This document shows, one piece after another, positions 8,676 to 16,377 of a stretch of DNA of 33,585 nucleotides (its first letter is position 1; the number at the start of each line of letters is the position of its first letter). Origin of the DNA: Psychromonas sp. B3M02 (lineage in GTDB: Bacteria; Pseudomonadota; Gammaproteobacteria; Enterobacterales; Psychromonadaceae); NCBI RefSeq assembly GCF_003318165.1, contig NZ_QOCB01000151.1, positions 851-34,435 on the forward strand, written 5' to 3'. The notes under the pieces are model-generated. The model ran no database searches. It was not told where the DNA came from and worked only from the letters and a program-made list of their open reading frames with translations. The position numbers were made by a program, and so were the translations under genes.

Positions 8676-10118
8676 CTATTCTAAAGGCAATTCGATGATC
8701 ACCGCTAATCCACCTAACTTAGCCTTAGCAGCTTTAATATTACCTTGATGTGCACTCACAATATGCGAACAAATTGATAACCCCAACCCAGAGCCACCAG
8801 TTTGTCTATTTCTTGAATTCTCGACACGATATAGCGACTCAAAAAGATGGGGTAGATGATGCTCAGCAACACCAACGCCATTATCCTCCACTGTAATTTT
8901 TAAATATTTTTGCTGATCATGAGTGATAACTGCCCATGATAATTTCACTAAATTAGCTATCGAATATTTAATACAGTTATTCATGATATTTTCAAACAGT
9001 TGGCATAATCGTGTTGGATCAACAAAAGCAATAAACTCACCAGACTGTTTCTCAAGCTCAAGTTTAATATTAGCGGCGGCAAGATAGCTGGTATATTTAG
9101 GCACTTCCGACTCTAGCCACAGGCCCACGTCGAGGCTTTGTTTACGGTAATGCATGCCACCAATGTCCGCACTGGTCAGTAAATGCAGGTCATCAATCAA
9201 ATGCTGTAAGTGCTTAACTTCATCATTCGCTGACTCGATATTCTGTTTCTCTAATGCTCTTACACCATCTAAGATTGCTTCTAACTCACCTCTTAAAATA
9301 GCGACTGGTGTGCGTAATTCATGGGAGATGTTTGCTAACCAACGCTTACGCGCACTATCATTTTCATAAAGTGTCAGTGCTAATTCATTAAAATCTCGAC
9401 TTAACTCACCTAATTCATCTTTGCGTTTAACGTCTACGTGCTGTTGATAGTCACCTTGGGTGAGTTTATGCATACCTCGTATGATTTTTTTAATCGGCTC
9501 AGCAAGGTGTCTTGCTAATGGCAATGTAATTAGAATAACCAGCACCATAGTGATCAATGCAATTAACCAAAGATAACTTCGTTGTTGTTTAATGAAGTCT
9601 AACTCATAACCATCGGTGATTTGTTTATGCTTAGGGACCATTAACCACCCTACATTCACTTTATCAGTCATGATTGCAATTCTATTATAATCAATGCCTT
9701 TGATATAATGACCAACGATAAGCGCGTCATTAGCATCAAAAACAGCAAAACCTTCGTTCAAATCAGTCGGGGGACGGCGCCTTCTTGGTGGCGGGGCAAA
9801 TCCCTCAGCTCTTGGTAACCTACTATTTGGTTTTGCCTCATAAGTAGAAGCTTGAGATTGCGGGTCTAAACCTTGCGAATATAGAAACAATAAATGTCCA
9901 AAATGCCTATTTCTATTTTGTATACTTTGCCAATTATTATTTTTTTTATACTCATCTTCAAGCACTGCCACTAAGGGCTTTAATGCTTCAACCTCTTTAC
10001 TATTCACATATTCAATAATACCTTTACCAATACTCCATTGTATTAATAAAACTAACGCAGTTACTAATACAAGACTGAAGCCGAAGAAGACGAGGAATAA
10101 TTTATTATGTATTTTCAT
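8676..10118 (-). CDS. baeS: BaeS-like sensor histidine kinase
   Basis: Inner-membrane sensor kinase, 480 aa. TM1 is about 8-28 and TM2 about 182-202, flanking a periplasmic domain of about 150 residues. HAMP is about 203-255. The H box NISHELRTPVAILRGELEAI puts the phospho-acceptor at H266. The ATPase domain has the N box (NIMNNCIKYS), a DNGVGV box and GGSGLGLSI. The kinase core resembles BaeS. The sensor domain is diverged and carries a proline/arginine stretch (APPPRRRRPPTD, about 108-119), so the signal may differ from E. coli. It is transcribed before the regulator gene and may be co-transcribed with it. An EF-hand gene lies upstream on the same strand. Confidence 0.88.
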   Translation of the reverse strand: MKIHNKLFLVFFGFSLVLVTALVLLIQWSIGKGIIEYVNSKEVEALKPLVAVLEDEYKKNNNWQSIQNRNRHFGHLLFLYSQGLDPQSQASTYEAKPNSRLPRAEGFAPPPRRRRPPTDLNEGFAVFDANDALIVGHYIKGIDYNRIAIMTDKVNVGWLMVPKHKQITDGYELDFIKQQRSYLWLIALITMVLVILITLPLARHLAEPIKKIIRGMHKLTQGDYQQHVDVKRKDELGELSRDFNELALTLYENDSARKRWLANISHELRTPVAILRGELEAILDGVRALEKQNIESANDEVKHLQHLIDDLHLLTSADIGGMHYRKQSLDVGLWLESEVPKYTSYLAAANIKLELEKQSGEFIAFVDPTRLCQLFENIMNNCIKYSIANLVKLSWAVITHDQQKYLKITVEDNGVGVAEHHLPHLFESLYRVENSRNRQTGGSGLGLSICSHIVSAHQGNIKAAKAKLGGLAVIIELPLE

Positions 10119-10603
10119 GGAGGGTTCTCATGCTCATGTGATGAATATTGTACCTTTAATCTCGGTAACATTAACAATAAATAGCACTGATATTTTAATA
10201 ACACACTGAAAGGTGATACGACGAGTTAGAGAAGCTAAAAGTGAAGTAATACAATATCGAAAAAACTAAACCCGCTAGCATGATAGATACGCTAACGGGT
10301 TTATTTAATAATTCATACTACCTGTATCAAAATAGTATAAATCAAATCACCCACTTTGAGTCCCACTTATTTAAGCTAACATAAATATCGTTATTTATTG
10401 TTAGCTTACTGTTACATGACCAGAATCTTATGCTCTTTTATCATATAGTTGGGTTATTATTATTATTTCTTTCCGTTAAGGTCGAAATGGAAAGTACCTT
10501 TATTTCTAAGCTTAGAAAAATCTATGTTTAGAAAATCTGTTGCTGATATAACGAATCGACATGCACTAAGGTCATGAACAGAATGTTCGCAATATCATTA
10601 ATT
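10119..10603. other. Gene-free stretch between the EF-hand gene and baeS, with palindromes
   Basis: I find no coding sequence. The stretch holds the terminator at 10261-10302 and a long hairpin at 10373-10407 (AAGCTAAC-ATAAATA, 4-base loop, TATTTAT-T-GTTAGCTT; 15 pairs with one bulged T, no T run after it on either strand). There is also a perfect 16-bp palindrome, TTTCTAAGCTTAGAAA, at 10503-10518. The baeS promoter should lie in 10119-10260 but I cannot place it. Confidence 0.6.
10261..10302 (-). terminator. Terminator upstream of baeS
   Basis: On the minus strand AAACCCG-TTAGC and GCTAG-CGGGTTT form an 11-bp stem with one mismatch, followed by TTTAGTTTTT. It would stop transcription from the EF-hand gene or from an undetected short RNA before baeS. 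Confidence 0.65.
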
Positions 10604-10900
10604 TTAAGACTGCGGACGAGGCGGTTTAAAACTAGTAAATTCATTTTCACTCACTACACCGTTGCCATCTGAATCCATATCATCGAACACAGTTTGGTGA
10701 TCACCGTGTGGGATCTCTTGAGCAGAAAATTCATCGAAAGTAAGTTCGCCGTCACCATCAGTATCAACAGAAGAGAATTGTGGTGGACCACCTTGAGGGC
10801 CGCCTTCAGGTCGGTCTTGATCAGAACTGGCAGCATAACTTTGACTCATAACACCTACAGACATAACTAAAGCTAGTAATATGTTTGAACTATTTTTCAT
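10604..10900 (-). CDS. Secreted EF-hand protein
   Basis: 98 aa. A signal peptide covers 1-23 (MKNSSNILLALVMSVGVMSQSYA), so the mature protein is periplasmic or exported. A Pro/Gly/Gln-rich stretch (29-41) is followed by two canonical 12-residue calcium-binding loops: D46-x-D48-x-D50-G51-E52 ending E57, and D76-x-D78-x-N80-G81-V82 ending E87. All usual ligand positions are filled. AGGAT precedes the ATG. Calcium binding is predicted from the family. A role as a target of, or partner to, the nearby sensor kinase is only inferred from position; a terminator separates it from baeS. Confidence 0.82.
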   Translation of the reverse strand: MKNSSNILLALVMSVGVMSQSYAASSDQDRPEGGPQGGPPQFSSVDTDGDGELTFDEFSAQEIPHGDHQTVFDDMDSDGNGVVSENEFTSFKPPRPQS

Positions 10901-11074
10901 TTCAAAAATCCTATCAGGTTTAAATTTCGAAAGGACAATAACAACAGAATGTGCAAATACTGTGCAAAATAGAAAATAATTTGAAAAAACAGGTATTTCA
11001 TTTAACTATCTATTTTATTTGAGAGAATAAAGCCTGATACTAAGCCAATAATTTCACGTATAGAGTAGGTATAA

Positions 11075-11536
11075 ATGAAAACATTAGCTGACTATCAGTC
11101 ATTAACAAAACAGGCCGTTGCACTGATCGAGGATGAAAAAGATCTGATTGCCAACCTATCTAATTTAAGTGCGTTACTTAATAGCAATTTACACCAAATT
11201 AATTGGGTAGGCTTTTACCTTTATAAGGAAGAGGAACTAGTATTAGGCCCTTTCCAAGGTAATGTCGCTTGTGTCCGTATTGCATTAGATAAAGGGGTTT
11301 GTGGGAAAGCATTCAGTACCAATAGCACACAACGTATCGCTGACGTACATGAATTTCCGGGACACATTGCCTGCGATGCAGCAAGTCAATCAGAGATTGT
11401 TGTACCGATTAACTCACAGGGTAAAACAGTAGCGGTATTAGATATTGATAGCCCTATTACAGAACGTTTTACTGAAATAGATGAAACAGGCTTAATTCAC
11501 TTTGTAGAGCAAATACAAGATAAGCTTAATTTTTAA
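11075..11536 (+). CDS. msrC: Free methionine-(R)-sulfoxide reductase
   Basis: A GAF-fold enzyme that reduces free (not protein-bound) methionine-R-sulfoxide, restoring methionine after oxidative damage; recycling uses thioredoxin. 153 aa, near the usual ~160. WVGFYLY (44-50) and LGPFQG (57-62) are family signatures. The three catalytic or resolving cysteines are all present at C66 (NVACVRI), C76 (GVCGKAF) and C100 (GHIACDA). Monocistronic, with a hairpin after the stop. Confidence 0.93.
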   Translation: MKTLADYQSLTKQAVALIEDEKDLIANLSNLSALLNSNLHQINWVGFYLYKEEELVLGPFQGNVACVRIALDKGVCGKAFSTNSTQRIADVHEFPGHIACDAASQSEIVVPINSQGKTVAVLDIDSPITERFTEIDETGLIHFVEQIQDKLNF

Positions 11537-11548
11537 GTAAATACTTAA

Positions 11549-11584
11549 TAAGGTGCATCAATTCAGTATTTGATGCACCTTATT
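11549..11584. terminator. Bidirectional terminator after msrC
   Basis: AATAAGGTGCATCA and TGATGCACCTTATT form a stem of up to 14 bp with a 10-base loop. T runs are short, so it is a moderate terminator shared by msrC and the converging 11583-12344 gene, whose stop lies inside the right arm. Confidence 0.65.
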
Positions 11585-12344
11585 ACAAAGCAATATCAAT
11601 ATTCATTAACGCCGTTAATTGTGCAACCCACTGATCAATTGTAATCGTAAATGAACCTGTTACATCTAACTCACGATCTTCTAGTACATCTACCTCTGGA
11701 TTTTCAGCTTGTTTTAAGGCAATCACTTTATCTCTATGTGTTAGTAACGCCACGATATAAGGTCTAAATAACACAAACATCGCTGTGATCCACTGGTTTA
11801 CCACTAGGTTAGGATAAGCATGATCAATATAAAAACGATCAAGCAAAGCAATCGTATCTTCAGCTGAATACCAAGTTTGTGCACAAACCCAACGATTAGT
11901 GGTAAATAACCCAACCGGAAACCCTTCATCGTCCATGGAGATACAGATAAAGTGCGCTAGCGCATCCTCTCCTGACGGCCAAGGCTCAGACTGCATAAAA
12001 CCTGACATAGGTTGAATAGCCTCAGGAATAGCAGGCGAGCGTATAAAAGTATGAAAATGCCCATGCTCCCCTTCTACGCCTCTGTGATTATGATAATAAT
12101 ATTGACAGTGAGACTCATCATCGTAGACATCTTGTTCAGGATAATGGTTTAACTGATAAAAAGTCCCCTGCCCCTTAAGTAATTCACTAACCACATTAAT
12201 ACCCGCTTTATTTAATAAACGATGGCACTCCTTAACGATTTGTGCAGCCACCAGCATCTCATCTAAATTATCAATATACTCAAGTGAAGGCATTTCGAGT
12301 GGAAGGGCTTCTTCACAGGCAGACCAACCAATTTTTGTTGACAT
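11583..12344 (-). CDS. Uncharacterised 253-residue protein with a His-rich HGHFH motif
   Basis: I do not recognise it with certainty; it recalls a conserved proteobacterial family of unknown function (possibly DUF6969). No signal peptide or membrane segment is seen, so it is probably cytoplasmic. Residues about 75-100 are rich in His and Tyr (HCQYYYHNHRG then EGEHGHFHTFIR). Further conserved-looking stretches are HFICISMDDEGFPVGLFTTNRWV (split by no gap; about 132-154) and ETWYSAED-like QTWYSAEDT (about 157-165). The His cluster could bind a metal but that is inference. A Cys/NPCAAK gene lies upstream on the same strand with 109 nt between. Confidence 0.65.
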   Translation of the reverse strand: MSTKIGWSACEEALPLEMPSLEYIDNLDEMLVAAQIVKECHRLLNKAGINVVSELLKGQGTFYQLNHYPEQDVYDDESHCQYYYHNHRGVEGEHGHFHTFIRSPAIPEAIQPMSGFMQSEPWPSGEDALAHFICISMDDEGFPVGLFTTNRWVCAQTWYSAEDTIALLDRFYIDHAYPNLVVNQWITAMFVLFRPYIVALLTHRDKVIALKQAENPEVDVLEDRELDVTGSFTITIDQWVAQLTALMNIDIAL

Positions 12345-12453
12345 ATAAGCGTTACCTTATTATTTAAAAGTACAGGTAATTGAAAAAAGGCAATGGTGCA
12401 AAACAATCACACCATCACTCAGGTAGCATATCATCTGTTACAACGCATAACGT

Positions 12454-12726
12454 TTAACTGGCAGCACAAGGGTTAGCAGCACATGGATTCTTGGCTGCAC
12501 ATGGATTCTTGGCTGCACATGGATTTTTAGCGGCACATGGATTCTGTGCAGCACACGGATTGGCGGCGGTACAAGGGTTAACAACTTTTGTAGACTTAGC
12601 TTTGCATGGAGAACAAAATGCATCACATGAAGCACCACAAGATGCAACAGCAGGATTAATAGTTAAAACAGCACCAACGATACCAGCAGCGATAACAGCA
12701 GGTTTATTTTTTAAAATCTTTTTCAT
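12454..12726 (-). CDS. Small exported cysteine-rich protein with NPCAAK repeats
   Basis: 90 aa from the chosen start. AAGGA lies 8 nt before this ATG, while the ATG six bases upstream is too close to it and a still longer frame (to 12759) has no site. Residues 1-28 form a signal peptide (MKKILKNKPAVIAAG... ending NPAVA). The next residues, VAS-C, would also fit a relaxed lipobox. The mature part starts SCGASCDAFCSPC and continues with seven NPC-AA units (NPCTAA, NPCAAQ, NPCAAK x3, NPCAA, NPCAAS), giving 11 Cys in about 62 residues. Such low-complexity Cys proteins occur in proteobacteria, and related exported Cys-rich families are metal-binding (some bufferin-type RiPPs). No MNIO (DUF692) or partner gene is nearby. 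Metal binding is inference. Confidence 0.72.
   Translation of the reverse strand: MKKILKNKPAVIAAGIVGAVLTINPAVASCGASCDAFCSPCKAKSTKVVNPCTAANPCAAQNPCAAKNPCAAKNPCAAKNPCAANPCAAS
12480..12565 (-). repeat. 18-bp tandem repeat encoding NPCAAK
   Basis: GCACATGGATTCTTGGCT-type units recur every 18 bp inside the small Cys-rich gene, with near-identical DNA in the central copies and more drift at the ends. Copy number is likely to vary between strains by slippage. Confidence 0.75.
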
Positions 12727-12815
12727 TTTCATTGTCCTTAGGGTTAAGTTAAAAATCACTTACAACAACTCCGCCACTTATTTGGTATGCGTTATTGCCC
12801 CTCAGAAGACCTAGC

Positions 12816-12844
12816 ACTATATTTAAAAATTTCAGAAAAAGTCA
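12816..12844 (-). promoter_or_regulatory. Possible promoter of the NPCAAK gene
   Basis: On the minus strand TGACTT, a 17-bp T/A-rich spacer and TATAGT lie about 90 nt before the start codon. The -10 is good and the -35 is moderate; the AT-rich setting makes chance matches likely. Confidence 0.35.
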
Positions 12845-13055
12845 TCACAAATGTAAACTTATCAAGTTGTTATCAAATATTTGACATCTCACAGATAAAA
12901 AACAAATGCACATGATTTATAAAAAATATTATTAAGCTTTTTTATGACAGATTATCACTGCTATTAAATCAGTATTTTAGCAGCTCAATAAACGACATAA
13001 ACATCAAAAAACAATCACAACAACAAATTAAAGTGTTCATCCTCTTATTCACACA

Positions 13056-13069
13056 GTGATCACGGTCAC
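13056..13069. promoter_or_regulatory. CRP-like palindrome
   Basis: GTGA-TCACGG-TCAC has both half-sites of the CRP consensus at the right 6-bp spacing. It is about 330 nt upstream of the NPCAAK gene and lies beyond the lysS terminator, so its target is unclear. Confidence 0.35.
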
Positions 13070-13181
13070 GCCCTATTTTTAAATGCAAATAAATAGCAAT
13101 TATTTTCTGATATAGCTATCTGATACATCAATACTGCTGTTAGTGGGTAACAAAACTTACAAATGGTATTTATTACAGGCA

Positions 13182-13209
13182 TAAAAAAGCCCCGTATTAA
13201 CGAGGCTTA
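13182..13209 (-). terminator. Terminator of prfB-lysS
   Basis: On the minus strand AAGCCTCG and CGGGGCTT form a stem (one G-T pair) around TTAATA, followed by six T. It lies 46 nt past the lysS stop. Confidence 0.85.
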
Positions 13210-13254
13210 AATGGTCAACAAAAGCGATAAACGCTTTTCATATCCAGTATCAGC

Positions 13255-14772
13255 TTATTTAGCTTGTGGGCGCATGTGAGGGAATAACAATACGTCACGG
13301 ATAGTATGGCTGTCAGTAAACAACATTACTAAACGGTCAATACCAATACCTTCACCCGCTGTTGGTGGCAAACCATGCTCAAGAGCAGTAATGTAATCTG
13401 CATCGTAGAACATTGCTTCATCATCACCCGACTCTTTTTGAGCAACTTGATCCATGAAACGTTGTGCTTGGTCTTGTGCATCGTTTAGCTCAGAGAAACC
13501 ATTGGCTAACTCACGGCCGCCTACGAAGAACTCAAAACGGTCAGTTACATCTGGGTTATCATCGCTACGACGTGCTAGCGGTGAAACCTCTGCAGGGTAA
13601 GCGGTAATGAAAGTTGGTTGCATTAATTTGTGCTCAGCCGTCTCTTCAAAGATCTCTGTTAACACTTTACCTTCACCCCAGCTATCTTTGATATGAATAT
13701 CTAAACGCTTAGCTAACGCTTTTAAACCTTCCATGCTGTCTAACTCAGCAGCTTCAATCCCTTCGTTATACTCTAGGATTGACTCTTTCATAGTTAAACG
13801 TACAAATGGCTTACCAAAATCAAACTCTTCTTCACCGTATTTAACGATGCTTGAACCTAATACATTTTCAGTAATAGTACGTAACATATCTTCGGTTAAG
13901 TTCATTAGATCAATGTAATCAGCGTAAGCTTGGTAGAACTCAATCATAGTGAATTCTGGGTTATGACGTGTTGAAACACCTTCGTTACGGAAGCTACGGT
14001 TAATTTCGAATACACGCTCAAAACCACCAACCACTAAACGCTTAAGATTTAACTCTGGTGCAATACGTAAATACATAGGTAAGTCTAACGCATTGTGGAA
14101 TGTTTCAAATGGACGAGCCGTTGCACCACCAGGAATTGCTTGTAGCATAGGCGTTTCTACTTCCATAAACTGACGGTCGTTTAAGTAAGTACGAATCGCA
14201 TTAACGATTTTGTTACGTAAAATAAATGTTTTACGAGACTCTTCATTGGCAATTAAATCAAGGTAACGTTGACGGTAACATGCTTCAGTATCAGATAAAC
14301 CGTGGAACTTATCTGGTAACGGGCGTAATGCTTTAGTCAGGATGCGAATTTCAGATACTTTAATACTAAGCTCGTCTGTTTTAGTTTTAAATAAAACCCC
14401 CTTTGCACCAACGATATCGCCTAAATCCCACTTTTTGAATTCAGTGTTGTAAAAACCTTCAGCTAAGTTATCGCGTGCAACGTAGACTTGTACTTGACCG
14501 CCCATATCTTGCAAGGTTGCAAAACTTGCTTTCCCCATAATACGACGTGTCATCATACGACCAGCAACACTAACTTCAACAGCTAACTCTTCTAGCTCTT
14601 CTTTGCTCTTAGCATCATATAACTTATGAAGATCGTCAGAGATGTTTTCACGACGGAAATCATTTGGGAAAGCTTGACCCTTTTCACGCATCGCATCTAA
14701 TTTAGTTAGACGTTGCGCTAGAATTTCGCTTAACTCGACCTGTGGTTCTTCTGCTTTGTTTTGCTCTGACAT
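13255..14772 (-). CDS. lysS: Lysyl-tRNA synthetase, class II
   Basis: Charges tRNA-Lys. 505 aa, the same length as E. coli LysS. The N-terminal OB-fold anticodon-binding domain (about 60-150) contains [16 protein letters not shown]. The class II catalytic core has motif 2 at [20 protein letters not shown] (about 262-281) and motif 3 at [14 protein letters not shown] (about 478-491), ending [21 protein letters not shown] precedes the ATG. It is 62 nt downstream of prfB on the same strand, the conserved prfB-lysS operon. Confidence 0.98.
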   Translation of the reverse strand: MSEQNKAEEPQVELSEILAQRLTKLDAMREKGQAFPNDFRRENISDDLHKLYDAKSKEELEELAVEVSVAGRMMTRRIMGKASFATLQDMGGQVQVYVARDNLAEGFYNTEFKKWDLGDIVGAKGVLFKTKTDELSIKVSEIRILTKALRPLPDKFHGLSDTEACYRQRYLDLIANEESRKTFILRNKIVNAIRTYLNDRQFMEVETPMLQAIPGGATARPFETFHNALDLPMYLRIAPELNLKRLVVGGFERVFEINRSFRNEGVSTRHNPEFTMIEFYQAYADYIDLMNLTEDMLRTITENVLGSSIVKYGEEEFDFGKPFVRLTMKESILEYNEGIEAAELDSMEGLKALAKRLDIHIKDSWGEGKVLTEIFEETAEHKLMQPTFITAYPAEVSPLARRSDDNPDVTDRFEFFVGGRELANGFSELNDAQDQAQRFMDQVAQKESGDDEAMFYDADYITALEHGLPPTAGEGIGIDRLVMLFTDSHTIRDVLLFPHMRPQAK

Positions 14773-14834
14773 GATAGTTCCTATCTTTTACTTCAATTTT
14801 TAAAATGATTGTTGTTTCAAGCTTGATTGTTAAA

Positions 14835-15933
14835 TCACAAACCTGATTTTAAGCTTGCTTCAATAAATTTGTTTAGATCGCCGTCTAACACCACCTGTGT
14901 GTTGCGGTTTTCAACACCGGTGCGTAAATCTTTAATTCGCGAGTCATCTAGTACGTAAGAACGAATTTGACTTCCCCAACCAATATCTGACTTACCATCT
15001 TCGTTGATCTGTTTTTCAGCATTCTGCAACTGTAACTCATGCTCATAGAGTTTAGCGCGCAGTTGTTTCATCGCTTGATCTTTATTTTTATGTTGTGAAC
15101 GGTCATTTTGACATTGTACAACAATATTGGTCGGTGTATGGGTAATACGTACCGCTGATTCCGTTGTATTAACGTGCTGACCACCCGCACCTGACGCACG
15201 ATATACATCAATACGTAAATCTGCAGGATTAATCTGAATATCGATGTTGTCATCAATCTCTGGATAGATAAATGCAGAAGCAAATGAAGTATGACGTTTA
15301 CCCGATGAATCAAACGGTGATTTTCGTACTAAACGATGTACACCTGTTTCAGTACGCAACCAACCATAAGCATATTCACCACTAAAACGGATCGTAGCCC
15401 CTTTAATACCAGCCACATCACCTGGTGTAGCTTCCATTAATTCGGTTTTGTAACCGTTAGCTTCGCCCCAACGTAAATACATACGCAGTAGCATGTTGGC
15501 CCAATCTTGTGCTTCTGTACCGCCCGAGCCTGATTGAATATCAAGATAACAAGAGCATGCATCCTGTTTGCCTGAGAACATACGACGGAATTCAAGTACT
15601 TCTAATTGCTTCTCAAGATCGTTGGCTTCTTTAATCGCTTCATCGAAGGTGTCTTGATCATTTTCTTCAACAGCCATTTCCACCAACATCTCAATATCGT
15701 CAGTACCGGCTGTTAAGGCATCAATAGTTTTAACCACTAATTCAAGACTACTGCGCTCTTTACCTAAAGCTTGTGCATAGTCAGGATCATTCCATACTTC
15801 CGATGACTCTAGCTCTCGACTTACCTCTTCTAGACGCTCTAGTTTAGCGTCATAGTCAAAGGTACCCCCTAAGCATTTCAGCACGCTCAGTTAGGTCTTT
15901 AAGTTGATTAAGGATTGGGTTTACTTCAAACAT
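14835..15933 (-). CDS. prfB: Peptide chain release factor 2 with programmed +1 frameshift
   Basis: RF2 releases finished peptides at UGA and UAA. The start is the ATG at 15933 ([20 protein letters not shown]). Codon 26 is an in-frame TGA (15856-15858), after which the ribosome must shift +1 to read GAC. The full product is 365 aa, the same length as E. coli RF2. The stop-recognition motif SPF (in [10 protein letters not shown]), the catalytic GGQ (SGAGGQHVN) and the C-terminal [13 protein letters not shown] are all present. Position 4 after GGQHVN is Thr where E. coli has Arg ([13 protein letters not shown]). Simple frame reading would start it wrongly inside the shift site. lysS follows in the operon. 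Confidence 0.97.
15855..15870 (-). promoter_or_regulatory. RF2 autoregulatory frameshift site
   Basis: On the minus strand AGGGGG-TAC-CTT-TGA-C: a Shine-Dalgarno-like AGGGGG three bases before the slippery CTT, then TGA followed by C, a poor termination context. Low RF2 lets the ribosome pause and slip +1; high RF2 ends translation at codon 26. Arrangement and codon number are as in E. coli. Confidence 0.97.
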
Positions 15934-16377
15934 CAATACTCACTATATTATTTTATTAATAAAAAGAGCCGAATTTTAACCAATTATTGTGTAAATAAAT
16001 AGAGAACAATAAGAATTTGTCTGCGCTTGATATCAACACACTCTAGGAATCAGCTAAAAGTAATAACAAAGTCCCTTGTATAGTTAACTAATACGCTTAA
16101 AACAGCGACTTGGTTTATAAAAAGTAGCTAACAAGGCAAAACAAGCAACCAACAAAGTCAAAGCAAATTCACCGGTTAATCGCTAAAAACTTGTTAGACC
16201 ACAAATAAGTCAACAAAAAAGACCAAAAAGTAGCAATATTAGGATGCATTTTAATTTTATTAACGTAAAGTTAGTGCCTCATTAACGTAACGTTGATGGC
16301 TTATTGACACAAGGTTCGCTTCTACCCGATACAGGTAGAAAACGACGCAATTAACCGATTGTATAAGGATACAACTC
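15934..16377. other. Divergent control region between prfB and ilvI
   Basis: No coding sequence seen. It contains the prfB upstream side (15934-15990, GTGAGTATTG before ATG), a long A-rich middle, the direct repeat ATTAACGTAA (16259-16268 and 16281-16290), and the probable ilvI promoter at 16304-16333 with an overlapping inverted repeat at 16320-16340. I see no leader peptide rich in Ile, Val or Leu, which agrees with the absence of attenuation at E. coli ilvIH. Confidence 0.55.
16304..16333 (+). promoter_or_regulatory. Probable ilvIH promoter
   Basis: TTGACA is a perfect -35, with GATACA after 18 bp as a weak -10. Two ATTAACGTAA repeats lie just upstream. The -10 sits in the loop of the inverted repeat TTCTACC-cgataca-GGTAGAA (16320-16340), which could be an operator or a 5' hairpin. 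In E. coli this operon depends on Lrp. Confidence 0.5.

Larger units (their letters stand above)
12727..13181. other. AT-rich gene-free stretch upstream of the NPCAAK gene
   Basis: No coding sequence seen on either strand. It holds a possible promoter (12816-12844), a CRP-like palindrome (13056-13069), and otherwise AT-rich sequence with many A and T runs, which suggests bent DNA or nucleoid-protein binding. Confidence 0.5.

Noticed and set aside
12491-12814. Plus-strand frame with AAHGFL repeats
   Set aside because: It is the antisense shadow of the NPCAAK gene, whose minus strand has a signal peptide and a good ribosome site; the plus frame has neither.
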